A stretch of DNA of 64,000 nt, from contig NZ_JAUDRZ010000030.1 of the NCBI RefSeq assembly GCF_030380735.1, forward strand, positions 270,045-334,044. Reading direction: 5' to 3'. This DNA comes from Rhizobium sp. S152. GTDB taxonomy: Bacteria; Pseudomonadota; Alphaproteobacteria; Rhizobiales; Rhizobiaceae. Position numbers and translations under genes: made by a program. Numbering within the stretch: position 1 is the stretch's first letter; the number at the start of each line of letters is the position of its first letter. A model generated the notes under the pieces. It made no database searches. It saw nothing but the letters and a program-made list of their open reading frames with translations, and was not told where the DNA came from. Positions 41,689-51,297 of this stretch are shown here, piece after piece.

Positions 41689-43023
41689 ATGGGTGTTGCA
41701 ATTCCAGCCGCTGAACCGCGGGCAAAAATGCCGTTCTACCGGCATCTCTATTTCCAGGTAGTAGTCGCCATCATCGCCGGCATGCTAATCGGCCATTTCT
41801 GGCCGGACTTCGGCGCTAGCTTGAAGCCGCTAGGCGACGCCTTCATCCGCCTCGTCAAGATGATCATCGCGCCGGTCATCTTCCTCACGGTCGCCACCGG
41901 CATTGCCGGCATGTCGGACCTGAAGAAGGTCGGCCGCGTTGCCGGCAAGGCGATGCTCTATTTCATCGTCTTCTCGACTCTTGCGCTCATCGTCGGCCTG
42001 ATTGTCGGCAACCTGCTGCATCCGGGCTCCGGCATGAACATCGATCCGGCCACGCTCGATGGCAAGGCGGTCTCGACCTACGCCACCAAGGCGCATGAGA
42101 CGACGATCACCGGCTTCCTGATGAACATCATCCCGGAAACCATCGTCGGCGCATTCGCCCAGGGCGACATCCTGCAGGTTCTGTTCTTCTCCGTCCTGTT
42201 CGGGATCGCGCTCGGCATGGTCGGCGACAAGGGCAAGCCGGTTACGGATTTTCTGATCGCGCTTACCGCCCCGGTTTTCCGCCTCGTCGCCATCCTTATG
42301 AAGGCTGCGCCGATCGGTGCGTTCGGCGCCATGGCGTTTACCATCGGCAAGTACGGTATCGGCTCGGTCGCCAATCTCGCCTACCTCATCCTCACCTTCT
42401 ACATCACGGCACTTGTCTTCGTTCTGGTCGTGCTGGGTGCGGTCGCCAAGTATAACGGCTTCTCGATCCTGTCGCTCATCCGCTACATCAAGGAAGAGCT
42501 GCTGCTCGTCCTCGGCACGTCCTCGTCGGAAGCGGCCCTGCCGGGTCTGATGCAGAAGATGGAACGCGCCGGCTGCAAGCGCTCCGTTGTTGGTCTGGTC
42601 ATCCCGACCGGCTATTCGTTCAACCTCGACGGCACCAACATCTACATGACGCTGGCAGCGCTCTTCATCGCCCAGGCAACCGGCATCGATCTCTCGCTCG
42701 GCGACCAGATCCTTCTGCTCCTCGTTGCGATGCTGTCGTCCAAGGGCGCTGCCGGTATCACCGGCGCCGGCTTCATCACGCTTGCAGCGACGTTGTCTGT
42801 TGTGCCCTCGGTTCCGGTCGCCGGCATGGCGCTGATCCTCGGTATCGACCGCTTCATGTCGGAATGCCGCGCTCTGACCAATTTGGTCGGAAACGCCGTA
42901 GCTACGGTCGTCGTTGCCCGTTGGGAGAACGAGCTCGACCAGACGAAGTTCGCGGCTGCCATGGCCGGCGAATTGCCGGAAGAGCTCGACGAGCCCGTGC
43001 CGGGACTGCAGCCGGCCGCGTAG
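41689..43023 (+). CDS. dctA: C4-dicarboxylate transport protein DctA
   Basis: DctA is a sodium- or proton-coupled symporter for succinate, fumarate and malate, essential in rhizobia for feeding on plant dicarboxylates. The ATG at 41689 follows tggaggacaca and gives 444 residues, the usual length; an ATG at 41677 is worse placed. Membrane segments and the family motifs IIAPVIFLTVATGIAGMSDL, LGTSSSEAALPGLMQKMERA and GYSFNLDGTNIYMTLAALFI are intact. Confidence 0.97.
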   Translation: MGVAIPAAEPRAKMPFYRHLYFQVVVAIIAGMLIGHFWPDFGASLKPLGDAFIRLVKMIIAPVIFLTVATGIAGMSDLKKVGRVAGKAMLYFIVFSTLALIVGLIVGNLLHPGSGMNIDPATLDGKAVSTYATKAHETTITGFLMNIIPETIVGAFAQGDILQVLFFSVLFGIALGMVGDKGKPVTDFLIALTAPVFRLVAILMKAAPIGAFGAMAFTIGKYGIGSVANLAYLILTFYITALVFVLVVLGAVAKYNGFSILSLIRYIKEELLLVLGTSSSEAALPGLMQKMERAGCKRSVVGLVIPTGYSFNLDGTNIYMTLAALFIAQATGIDLSLGDQILLLLVAMLSSKGAAGITGAGFITLAATLSVVPSVPVAGMALILGIDRFMSECRALTNLVGNAVATVVVARWENELDQTKFAAAMAGELPEELDEPVPGLQPAA

Positions 43024-43083
43024 CGCGCACCCAACCCAAGAACAGTTTGCCGCCCACGCGGCAGCTGTGCCTCCCAAGGCGAT

Positions 43084-43120
43084 GGCCGCACTCCCGAAAG
43101 GGAGTGCGGTCGTTTTATTT
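43084..43120 (+). terminator. Intrinsic terminator after dctA, probably bidirectional
   Basis: A 12-bp stem (43084-43095 with 43100-43111, one G-U pair) closes a GAAA loop and is followed by gttttatttt. The tail overlaps the stop codon of the converging P450 gene. Confidence 0.85.
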
Positions 43121-44368
43121 TACAGGCCAGGCGAGCTCGAGGCCGTCGAGCCCGTGAAAATGATAGACGTCCTTGACGACGGGCGTTTTCGCGATCTGCA
43201 ACTGCGGCAGCCGCTCGAACAGGATCGGCAGCACGACATTGAGTTCCAGCCGCGCCAACGGTGCGCCGATGCAGAAATGGATCCCGGCGCCGAAGGAGAG
43301 GTTGGGCGCCTCGCGGCGATCAGGCTTGAAGGTCAGCGGATCGCTGAACTTCGTGGGATCGAGATTGGCGGCTGCAAGGATCAGGCTCACCTTGTCGCCG
43401 CGCTTGAAGGAAATGCCGTCGATCTCCACCGGTTCGAGCACCCAGCGCTGGAAGATATGCACCGGCGCGCAGATCCGCAGCGTTTCCTCCACCGTGCGTT
43501 CGGTTGTCGCCTCGTCCTTGAACAGGTCGCGCGGCTCATTTTCGCTGTCCAGGATCGCCCGGACGGAATTGCCGATCTGGTGCACGGTCGCTTCGTGGCC
43601 GGCATTGAGGAGAACGATGGTCGTCGAGATCAACTCCTCGTCGGTGAGATACTGTCCCTTGTGCTCCGTGTGGATCATATGCGTCAGCAGATCGTCCTGT
43701 GGGTTGGCGCGGCGTTCGGCGATAACGGTCTTCACGTAATCGGAAAACTCCCTGGACGCCCTGTCGGCACCATCCTCGTCTTCCCGGGTCCGGCCGAAGA
43801 TGTACATCCTGATATAGGCGTGCGACCACTTCAGAAGCTGCGGCCCCATCTCCTCCTGAATACCGATCATCCTGGCGATCATCGTCACGGGGATGATATC
43901 GGCGAAAGCCGAAAGAAGTTCGACCTCGCCCTTGTCGGCGAATTGGTCGATCAACCGGTTGGCGAGCTCCGCCAGCTCAGGCTTCATCTTTTCGACATGC
44001 CGCGAGACGAAGGCCCGGTTGACGAGAGTGCGCAGCCGCGTGTGCTCCGGCGGCTCGAGTTCGAGCAGGGAGAACCGCTCGGCGAGATCGAAATTGGCCA
44101 CATGCTGGTCGGGCTCGGTCAGGCCAAGTTCCTCGCGGGTAGCGATGTGAAGGATCTGGCGCCCGAAGCGGCGGTCACGCAGCAGTCCGTTCACGTGGTC
44201 GTAGCCGGTAAAGAACCACTGCTTCTGCTCCTCCCAGTAAAAGGTCGGACAGTTGGCGTGCAGTGCCGCGTAGACGGCATTGGGATCGCTGTAGAATGCC
44301 GGGTTTCCGGCATCGAGTGAAACGCGGCGGGTGGCGGGGTCGATGCGGAGAAAGGACGGTATCATCAT
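43115..44368 (-). CDS. Cytochrome P450
   Basis: A 417-residue soluble bacterial P450. The I-helix motif is LNAGHEAT (about 254-261), the ExxR motif is Glu295-Arg298 (ETLR), and the heme loop FGAGIHFCIGAPLARLE has the ligand Cys366. Substrate is unknown. No ferredoxin or reductase gene is adjacent, so electrons must come from elsewhere. It converges with dctA. Confidence 0.94.
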   Translation of the reverse strand: MMIPSFLRIDPATRRVSLDAGNPAFYSDPNAVYAALHANCPTFYWEEQKQWFFTGYDHVNGLLRDRRFGRQILHIATREELGLTEPDQHVANFDLAERFSLLELEPPEHTRLRTLVNRAFVSRHVEKMKPELAELANRLIDQFADKGEVELLSAFADIIPVTMIARMIGIQEEMGPQLLKWSHAYIRMYIFGRTREDEDGADRASREFSDYVKTVIAERRANPQDDLLTHMIHTEHKGQYLTDEELISTTIVLLNAGHEATVHQIGNSVRAILDSENEPRDLFKDEATTERTVEETLRICAPVHIFQRWVLEPVEIDGISFKRGDKVSLILAAANLDPTKFSDPLTFKPDRREAPNLSFGAGIHFCIGAPLARLELNVVLPILFERLPQLQIAKTPVVKDVYHFHGLDGLELAWPVK

Positions 44369-44424
44369 GCTTCGAGGCTTAGCGGATTTGCCAAGCCTCG
44401 AAAAGCGTTCTCTCGCGCCGGTTG

Positions 44425-45675
44425 TCAGCCTCGTCCGAGCGAACCGACGCGACGCAGCGCATAGATCTGGTCGTCGAGCGTCGGGACCAGTTCGCCGCTC
44501 TTCTCGTCGGGCTGTGCCGGAGCCGGAGCGGCCGCCTCGGCCTCACCGAAGATCACCGTGCAGTTGCGTCCCGCAGCCTTCGCCGCGTAGAGCGCCCGGT
44601 CGGAGGCCGAGATCAGCTTGTCACGGTTGGCCTCGATTGCCGAGGCAAGCGCCACGCCGATGCTGACGGTCGCCGGGATGAGCGCTTCGCCGGTGCTGAT
44701 CGGCACGCGGCAGAACTCGGCGCGGATGGATTCCGCCAGCGCTTCCGCCTCGGTCTGGTCGGCGACGGTGGTGAAAGCCGCGAACTCCTCGCCGCCCATG
44801 CGTCCGAAGACGCCGTCGGGCGTATACTGCCGGGCAACCCGCGCAAAGACTGTCAGCACATGGTCGCCGGCCTGGTGGCCGAAGCGGTCGTTGACGCGCT
44901 TGAAATGATCGAGATCGAACAACAGCACGGCAACCTGATGCCGCGCATCGAATGCCTTCTCCTGGATCGCGTCGAACCTGCCGAAGAGACCTCGGCGGTT
45001 GAGGACGCTTGTCAGCGGATCCGTGAAGCTCAGCAGTCGCAGCTGCTTTTCGGAGCGTTCCATGATCATCCGGCAGGTCAGCGCGCAGGCAAATGTCAAG
45101 AGGAAACCCATCGCCATGGCGGCGAGGCCGGCAAAATTAGCAGCCTCCGCGTCGGTCGGGCCAAGAAGGGCCATCGCGAGGGCGGTGCCGAAGCAGAGAA
45201 CGCTTTGTGCAACGAAGATTGCACCCAGCTTGCCGCGCGTCTTTTCGCCCTTCACGCCGCTTGTGGTAACAGCGAGCGCCAAAGCGGTTGCGCCTGTCGC
45301 GGAGGCGAGGTTGTAGAGAATGACGCGGTTGGCGTAGTCGCCGTTTACCCAGGGCAGGAAGACGCCGGCAAGCCACACCGCCGGTGGCAGCAGTACCCAC
45401 CATTCGAACTTGCGTCGATCGAGCGCCAGATAGCCCATCACCCAGGCGCTTTGTCCACAGAGGGCGATCGTGTTCCCGGCTTCGATCGAGAGGATGTTGG
45501 GTATCTGCCCACGGACCGCGACCATGGCAAAGCCGATCCCGCTGAACAGGAAGCCGAGCCCCCAGTATAGATATGTCTTGTTTCGGACATTATGGCGCCA
45601 TGCCATGAACGCCACCAGTGCGAGCGTCATGGCTTCGGAACACCAGATGGCAAGTCCCGTCGGAACATTGAACAC
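44425..45675 (-). CDS. Membrane-bound diguanylate cyclase (GGDEF)
   Basis: A 416-residue protein with about six or seven N-terminal transmembrane segments (residues 1-205) followed by a GGDEF domain (about 213-375). The active-site loop is GGEEF at 294-298, and FDLDHFKRVNDRFGHQAGD gives the substrate-binding part, so it should make c-di-GMP. The inhibitory RxxD site is absent at the expected place. The C-terminal 40 residues are alanine/proline-rich. It starts with GTG at 45675. Confidence 0.9.
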   Translation of the reverse strand: MFNVPTGLAIWCSEAMTLALVAFMAWRHNVRNKTYLYWGLGFLFSGIGFAMVAVRGQIPNILSIEAGNTIALCGQSAWVMGYLALDRRKFEWWVLLPPAVWLAGVFLPWVNGDYANRVILYNLASATGATALALAVTTSGVKGEKTRGKLGAIFVAQSVLCFGTALAMALLGPTDAEAANFAGLAAMAMGFLLTFACALTCRMIMERSEKQLRLLSFTDPLTSVLNRRGLFGRFDAIQEKAFDARHQVAVLLFDLDHFKRVNDRFGHQAGDHVLTVFARVARQYTPDGVFGRMGGEEFAAFTTVADQTEAEALAESIRAEFCRVPISTGEALIPATVSIGVALASAIEANRDKLISASDRALYAAKAAGRNCTVIFGEAEAAAPAPAQPDEKSGELVPTLDDQIYALRRVGSLGRG

Positions 45676-46059
45676 GGCATTAACCCCATTGTATTGCCGC
45701 TATATTTGCCGAAGAAGCTGGCGAGTTCCTTAATCGCCGGGTTCAGCCGTGCCGATTTATTCCCTATCTCGGGACAGCCTTTCCGGTTAGTAAACGTACA
45801 TGAGCAATCCTGCACCTATTTGGAATTCATTCATGCTGATGACGGGAAAAGCTGTGCGGGGTTCACGCGGACACTCGCTCTTAACAATCGCTTTGAGGAA
45901 ATGGTCCTAAAGCGGCTTCAAAGTATCCCGCATCGCCTTGCCCTCTTAACGTTATCCGTAGGCGCGTCTTGAAGAGAAGGGCAGGGAAGCTCTATGTAGG
46001 GATAAGGCATTTTGTTTGATTCCCGGCGTCGTGCCGGAAAGACGTTACAAAGGACGCAC
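45676..46059. other. Intergenic region upstream of clpP
   Basis: This 384-base stretch separates the divergent diguanylate cyclase and clpP genes. Frames here (for example 45592-45972) lack a binding site or family match. A candidate clpP promoter is annotated near its right end. Confidence 0.6.
45969..45997 (+). promoter_or_regulatory. Candidate clpP promoter
   Basis: TTGAAG at 45969-45974 (preceded by C), a 17-base spacer, and CTATGT at 45992-45997, about 60 bases before the ATG. The CTTGAA start is shared by sigma-32-type promoters of alphaproteobacteria, which would fit a heat-shock protease, but the -10 box is closer to the sigma-70 type. Confidence 0.5.
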
Positions 46060-46689
46060 ATGAGAAACCCAGTCGATACCGCTATGGCCCTCGTGCCGAT
46101 GGTTGTGGAACAGACCAATCGCGGTGAACGCTCCTATGATATCTACTCGCGCCTGCTCAAGGAACGCATCATCTTCCTGACGGGGCCGGTCGAAGATCAT
46201 ATGGCAACGCTCGTTTGCGCCCAGCTGCTTTTCCTCGAAGCGGAAAACCCTAAGAAGGAAATCGCGCTCTACATCAACTCGCCGGGTGGCGTAGTGACGG
46301 CGGGCATGGCGATCTACGACACCATGCAGTTCATCAAGCCGGCCGTTTCGACGCTCTGCATCGGCCAGGCCGCATCGATGGGCTCGCTGCTTCTTGCCGC
46401 CGGCGACAAGGACATGCGCTTCGCTACCCCGAACTCGCGCATCATGGTTCACCAGCCGTCGGGTGGTTTCCAGGGCCAGGCATCGGATATCGAGCGCCAC
46501 GCACGCGATATCCTGAAGATGAAGCGCCGCCTGAACGAGGTTTATGTCAAGCACACCGGCCGCACCTATGACGAGGTTGAAAAGACGCTCGATCGTGACC
46601 ATTTCATGGATGCATCCGAGGCCAAGGACTGGGGCGTGATCGACAAGGTCCTCAGCTCGCGCGCTGAAATGGAAGGCGATGCGGCCTAG
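46060..46689 (+). CDS. clpP: ATP-dependent Clp protease proteolytic subunit
   Basis: ClpP forms the double heptameric barrel that degrades substrates fed by ClpX or ClpA. The ATG at 46060 follows caaaggacgcac (209 residues). The triad is Ser106 (GQAASMGSL), His131 (MVHQPSGG) and Asp180. An upstream in-frame start (46012) has no binding site. clpX follows after 294 bases. Confidence 0.97.
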   Translation: MRNPVDTAMALVPMVVEQTNRGERSYDIYSRLLKERIIFLTGPVEDHMATLVCAQLLFLEAENPKKEIALYINSPGGVVTAGMAIYDTMQFIKPAVSTLCIGQAASMGSLLLAAGDKDMRFATPNSRIMVHQPSGGFQGQASDIERHARDILKMKRRLNEVYVKHTGRTYDEVEKTLDRDHFMDASEAKDWGVIDKVLSSRAEMEGDAA

Positions 46690-46788
46690 CAAGAAGTAGG
46701 GATGGTGTTTTCTCCGCCACAGTTCTATCTCATTTGTGATCGAACAGAGAGATTAAGGCAGTGGCGGGTACGCCAATCTCAAGTATTA

Positions 46789-46818
46789 ATGCTATGTTGA
46801 ATTTTTATGACATAGCAT
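46789..46818. repeat. Inverted repeat in the clpP-clpX gap
   Basis: Nine-base arms atgctatgt (46789-46797) and acatagcat (46810-46818) flank a 12-base T-rich centre. There is no T-run after it. It could act as an operator for clpX or as an RNA hairpin ending clpP mRNA. Confidence 0.5.
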
Positions 46819-46983
46819 GTGGCATTCGAGGGGAATTCGTTGCCGCCGGAGCCAGGGCCGCATAGGTTTGGACCGGTTCGTGCCCCTCAAACGGCCTTGG
46901 CCGGCTGGAGCTCCAGGTCTGGAGCGGGCCAATGAGTGGACCGCAATTCACCTTGAAATGCGGCGTGCTGGAAGGAAAGTGAT

Positions 46984-48261
46984 ATGAGCAAAGTCAGCGG
47001 CAGCAACGGCGGCGACTCTAAGAACACCCTGTACTGCTCCTTCTGCGGAAAGAGCCAGCACGAAGTCCGGAAGCTTATCGCCGGGCCGACAGTTTTCATC
47101 TGCGATGAATGCGTCGAATTGTGCATGGATATCATCCGCGAGGAAAACAAGTCCTCGATGGTTAAGTCCCGTGACGGCGTTCCCACGCCCCAGGACATCA
47201 TCAAGGTTCTCGACGAATACGTAATCGGTCAGCGTCAGGCGAAGAAGATTCTGTCCGTTGCCGTTCACAACCATTACAAGCGCCTCGCGCACGCCACCAA
47301 GAATGGCGAGATCGAGCTTGCGAAGTCGAACATCATGCTGGTCGGCCCGACCGGTTGCGGCAAGACCTATCTTGCCCAGACGCTCGCCCGCATCATCGAC
47401 GTTCCCTTCACGATGGCCGACGCGACGACGCTAACCGAAGCCGGCTATGTCGGTGAAGACGTCGAAAACATCATCCTGAAGCTGCTGCAGGCCGCCGACT
47501 ACAACGTAGAACGCGCCCAGCGCGGCATCGTCTATATCGACGAAGTGGACAAGATCTCCCGCAAGTCCGACAATCCGTCGATCACCCGCGATGTGTCGGG
47601 CGAGGGCGTGCAGCAGGCGCTTCTGAAGATCATGGAAGGCACCGTTGCTTCCGTACCGCCGCAGGGTGGCCGCAAGCATCCGCAGCAGGAATTCCTGCAG
47701 GTCGACACGACGAACATCCTGTTCATCTGCGGCGGCGCTTTTGCCGGTCTCGACAAGATCATCTCCGCCCGCGGCGAGAAGACTTCGATCGGCTTTGGCG
47801 CGACCGTCAAGGCTCCGGATGACCGCCGCGTCGGCGAAGTGCTGCGCGAACTGGAACCGGAAGATCTGGTCAAATTCGGCCTCATCCCCGAATTCATCGG
47901 TCGTTTGCCGGTCCTGGCAACGCTCGAGGATCTCGACGAGGATGCACTGATCCAGATTCTGTCCGAGCCGAAGAACGCCCTGATCAAGCAGTATCAGCGC
48001 CTGTTCGAAATGGAAGACGTCGAGTTGACCTTCCACGAGGACGCGATGCGCGAAATCGCCCGCAAGGCGATCATCCGCAAGACCGGCGCCCGCGGTCTCC
48101 GCTCGATCATGGAAAAGATCCTGCTCGATACGATGTTCGAGCTGCCGACGCTGGAAGGCGTTCGCGAGGTGGTCATTTCCGACGAAGTCGTTCGCGGCTC
48201 GTCGCGTCCGCTCTATATTTACGCGGACCGTCAGGACGAGAAGGCCAACGCTTCGGCGTAA
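46984..48261 (+). CDS. clpX: ATP-dependent Clp protease ATP-binding subunit ClpX
   Basis: ClpX is the hexameric unfoldase of ClpXP. It has 425 residues. The N-terminal zinc domain has CSFC (about 16-19) and CDEC (about 38-41). Walker A is GPTGCGKT (about 120-127) and Walker B is IVYIDEVDKI. A pore-loop segment (AGYVGEDVENI) and the C-terminal D2 domain are present. The ATG follows gaaggaaagtgat. Confidence 0.98.
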   Translation: MSKVSGSNGGDSKNTLYCSFCGKSQHEVRKLIAGPTVFICDECVELCMDIIREENKSSMVKSRDGVPTPQDIIKVLDEYVIGQRQAKKILSVAVHNHYKRLAHATKNGEIELAKSNIMLVGPTGCGKTYLAQTLARIIDVPFTMADATTLTEAGYVGEDVENIILKLLQAADYNVERAQRGIVYIDEVDKISRKSDNPSITRDVSGEGVQQALLKIMEGTVASVPPQGGRKHPQQEFLQVDTTNILFICGGAFAGLDKIISARGEKTSIGFGATVKAPDDRRVGEVLRELEPEDLVKFGLIPEFIGRLPVLATLEDLDEDALIQILSEPKNALIKQYQRLFEMEDVELTFHEDAMREIARKAIIRKTGARGLRSIMEKILLDTMFELPTLEGVREVVISDEVVRGSSRPLYIYADRQDEKANASA

Positions 48262-48674
48262 CGGCTTATCGAACTCTTTACGATACCCACCGTGATTTTA
48301 GGGGCTTGCCGTCGGCGAGCCCCTTTCTATTTGAAAAACGGTGCACGGCCCTGATAAATCTTGCTGATGACGTCTGAAACCGGCCTTGCTGCCGTTGCGA
48401 ATTGGCGCGCCCTTGACGATTATGGAATGATTCCGTTGGTGTGTTTCGGCAGTGTGTTTTAGCCGGTTCGGAAGTGGTAAGCGTCGTTCCAGCGCCGCGC
48501 GCCATTGTGCAGGTGTTCCGTTGTAGCATAGCTGTCATGTCCAAGGGGACGCGGGCCATGGCGAAGCTTGAAAAGCGTAGTCAGAACCTCCACTTGTACA
48601 CCAAGTGAGAGTGCGGTCGGTCTTGAACGGCCGCCCAGAAGAGCCCGGCAACGGGACGATGGAAAGGAAATAAA
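48262..48674 (+). other. clpX-lon intergenic region
   Basis: This 413-base stretch has the clpX terminator at its left end and the lon leader at its right. A CTTGAAAAG element near 48567 with ctccactt downstream could be a heat-shock type promoter, and cccttgac near 48409 another, but neither is well spaced. A 7-bp hairpin lies near 48613-48635. No gene is supported. Confidence 0.5.
48301..48330 (+). terminator. Intrinsic terminator after clpX
   Basis: A 10-bp stem (ggggcttgcc at 48301-48310 with ggcgagcccc at 48314-48323, one G-U pair) with a 3-base loop is followed by tttctattt. Confidence 0.82.
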
Positions 48675-51092
48675 ATGACGAAGAAAACGTCAGTTGCGAG
48701 CAGCGTCGCCTATCCGGTTTTGCCCCTGCGTGACATCGTGGTCTTCCCGCATATGATCGTGCCGCTTTTCGTCGGCCGGGAAAAGTCGATCCGCGCGCTC
48801 GAAGAGGTCATGGGTTCCGACAAGCAGATCATGCTCGTTACCCAGATCAATGCGAGCGATGATGATCCGGATCCTTCCGCTATCCACAAGGTTGGCACTG
48901 TCGCAAACGTTCTGCAGCTGTTGAAGCTGCCCGATGGCACAGTGAAGGTTCTCGTCGAGGGCCGCGCCCGTGCCGAGATCGACACCTATACCGATCGCGA
49001 AGATTTCTATGAAGCGCTCGGTCATGTGCTCGAAGAGCCGAATGACGATCCGGTCGAACTCGAAGCGCTCAGCCGCTCCGTGGTTTCGGAATTCGAGAGC
49101 TACGTAAAGCTCAACAAGAAGATCTCTCCGGAGGTTGTTGGCGCCGCAAGCCAGATCGACGACTACTCGAAGCTGGCCGATACGGTCGCCTCGCACCTGT
49201 CGATCAAGATCACCGAGAAGCAGGAGATGCTGGAAACCACCAGCGTCAAGGCACGCCTTGAAAAGGCGCTCGGCTTCATGGAAGGCGAGATCTCGGTCCT
49301 TCAGGTCGAGAAGCGTATCCGCTCGCGCGTCAAGCGCCAGATGGAGAAGACCCAGCGCGAATACTACCTGAACGAACAGATGAAGGCGATCCAGAAAGAG
49401 CTCGGCGACGGCGAGGAAGGCCGCGACGAGATGGCCGAACTGGAAGAGCGCATCTCCAAGACCAAGCTCTCCAAGGAAGGTCGCGAGAAGGCCGATGCCG
49501 AGCTTAAGAAGCTCCGGCAGATGAGCCCGATGTCGGCCGAAGCTACGGTGGTGCGCAACTATCTCGACTGGCTGCTGGGTATCCCGTGGTCGAAGAAGTC
49601 GAAGATCAAGACGGACCTCAACAACGCCGAGAAGATCCTCGAAGCCGATCACTTCGGTCTCGACAAGGTCAAGGAACGCATCGTCGAGTATCTGGCGGTT
49701 CAGGCCCGCGCGACCAAGATCAAGGGGCCGATCCTGTGCCTCGTCGGCCCTCCGGGTGTCGGCAAGACCTCACTCGCCCAGTCGATCGCCAAGGCGACCG
49801 GCCGTGAGTATGTTCGCATGGCTCTCGGTGGCGTTCGTGACGAAGCTGAAATCCGCGGTCACCGCCGCACCTATATTGGCTCGATGCCCGGCAAGGTCAT
49901 CCAGTCGATGAAGAAGGCGAAGAAGTCCAACCCGCTCTTCCTGCTCGACGAGATCGACAAGATGGGCCAGGACTTCCGTGGTGATCCGTCTTCGGCTCTG
50001 CTCGAAGTGCTGGACCCGGCCCAGAACTCGACCTTCATGGACCACTACCTGGAAGTCGAATACGACCTGTCGGACGTGATGTTCATCACGACGGCGAATA
50101 CGCTGAACATCCCGGCGCCCCTGATGGACCGCATGGAAGTCATCCGCATCGCCGGCTACACCGAAGACGAGAAGCGCGAAATCGCCAAGCGGCACCTGCT
50201 GCCGAAGGCCATCAAGGAGCATGCCCTGCAGCCCGAGGAATTCTCGGTGAGCGACGATGCCCTGATGGCGATCAGCCAGCAGTACACCCGCGAAGCCGGT
50301 GTTCGTAGCTTCGAACGCGAGCTGATGAAGCTCGCCCGCAAGGCGGTAACTGAGATCATCAAGGGCAAGACGAAGTCGGTCGCGGTCACCGCTGCCAACA
50401 TCTCAGATTACCTGGGTGTTCCGCGCTATCGTCACGGCGAGGCCGAGGGTGAGGATCAGGTCGGTGTCGTTACCGGTCTGGCCTGGACGGAAGTCGGCGG
50501 CGAGCTGCTGACGATCGAAGGCGTGATGATGCCGGGCAAGGGTCGCATGACCGTGACCGGCAACCTGAAGGACGTGATGAAGGAATCGATCTCGGCGGCG
50601 GCATCCTATGTTCGCAGCAGGGCCGTCGATTTCGGCATCGAGCCGCCGCGTTTCGATAAGTCGGACATCCACGTCCACGTGCCGGAAGGTGCCACCCCGA
50701 AGGACGGCCCGTCGGCCGGCGTCGGCATGGCAACCGCGATCGTCTCGATCATGACTGGCATCCCTGTTCGCAAGGACGTGGCGATGACCGGCGAGATCAC
50801 GCTTCGCGGTCGCGTCCTGCCGATCGGCGGTCTGAAGGAAAAGCTGCTCGCGGCACTTCGCGGCGGCATCAAGACCGTTCTGATCCCGGAAGAAAACGCC
50901 AAGGATCTGGCGGATATTCCGGACAATGTGAAGAACAACATGGAGATCATCCCGGTGTCCCGCATGGGTGAGGTGATCAAGCATGCTCTGGTCCGCAGAC
51001 CGGAGGCGATCGAGTGGGATGGCACGGTGGAAACCCCTGTTATCGCAACGGTCGAAGGGCACGACGAAACTGGCAGTTCCATCGCTCATTGA
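48675..51092 (+). CDS. lon: ATP-dependent protease Lon
   Basis: Lon degrades misfolded and regulatory proteins. It has 805 residues. The N-terminal substrate domain covers about 1-300. The AAA+ domain has Walker A GPPGVGKTS (about 359-367) and Walker B FLLDEIDKMG. The protease domain has the Ser-Lys dyad in PKDGPSAGVGMA (serine near 679) and GGLKEKLLAA (lysine near 722). A ggaaaggaaataaa binding site precedes the ATG. Confidence 0.98.
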   Translation: MTKKTSVASSVAYPVLPLRDIVVFPHMIVPLFVGREKSIRALEEVMGSDKQIMLVTQINASDDDPDPSAIHKVGTVANVLQLLKLPDGTVKVLVEGRARAEIDTYTDREDFYEALGHVLEEPNDDPVELEALSRSVVSEFESYVKLNKKISPEVVGAASQIDDYSKLADTVASHLSIKITEKQEMLETTSVKARLEKALGFMEGEISVLQVEKRIRSRVKRQMEKTQREYYLNEQMKAIQKELGDGEEGRDEMAELEERISKTKLSKEGREKADAELKKLRQMSPMSAEATVVRNYLDWLLGIPWSKKSKIKTDLNNAEKILEADHFGLDKVKERIVEYLAVQARATKIKGPILCLVGPPGVGKTSLAQSIAKATGREYVRMALGGVRDEAEIRGHRRTYIGSMPGKVIQSMKKAKKSNPLFLLDEIDKMGQDFRGDPSSALLEVLDPAQNSTFMDHYLEVEYDLSDVMFITTANTLNIPAPLMDRMEVIRIAGYTEDEKREIAKRHLLPKAIKEHALQPEEFSVSDDALMAISQQYTREAGVRSFERELMKLARKAVTEIIKGKTKSVAVTAANISDYLGVPRYRHGEAEGEDQVGVVTGLAWTEVGGELLTIEGVMMPGKGRMTVTGNLKDVMKESISAAASYVRSRAVDFGIEPPRFDKSDIHVHVPEGATPKDGPSAGVGMATAIVSIMTGIPVRKDVAMTGEITLRGRVLPIGGLKEKLLAALRGGIKTVLIPEENAKDLADIPDNVKNNMEIIPVSRMGEVIKHALVRRPEAIEWDGTVETPVIATVEGHDETGSSIAH

Positions 51093-51134
51093 GCTTTGTT
51101 TGCCACATTCGTGCCCCATTGCTTAAAAACCCTG

Positions 51135-51166
51135 AAAAGGCTGGCGTTTTCGCCAGCCTTTTTTTG
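51135..51166 (+). terminator. Intrinsic terminator after lon
   Basis: A 12-bp perfect stem (aaaaggctggcg at 51135-51146 with cgccagcctttt at 51151-51162) with a TTTT loop and a further T-run. Confidence 0.92.
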
Positions 51167-51297
51167 TGAAAACCGCGCGGAGACGCTTGCTTTTCCTTTA
51201 TTTGCAGGCTCTTTGGGGTGCGGCGGGCCTGATGCACCATATTCCGTGCCCGGCTATAGATTTGAGTCGTTTCGAACCATTTGAAAGGGGTGGAAAC

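Noticed and set aside
45592..45972. 126-codon plus-strand frame upstream of clpP
   Set aside because: It begins inside the antisense of the diguanylate cyclase, has no binding site and no family match.
48278..48559. 93-codon minus-strand frame between clpX and lon
   Set aside because: It overlaps the clpX terminator and lacks a binding site or conserved pattern.
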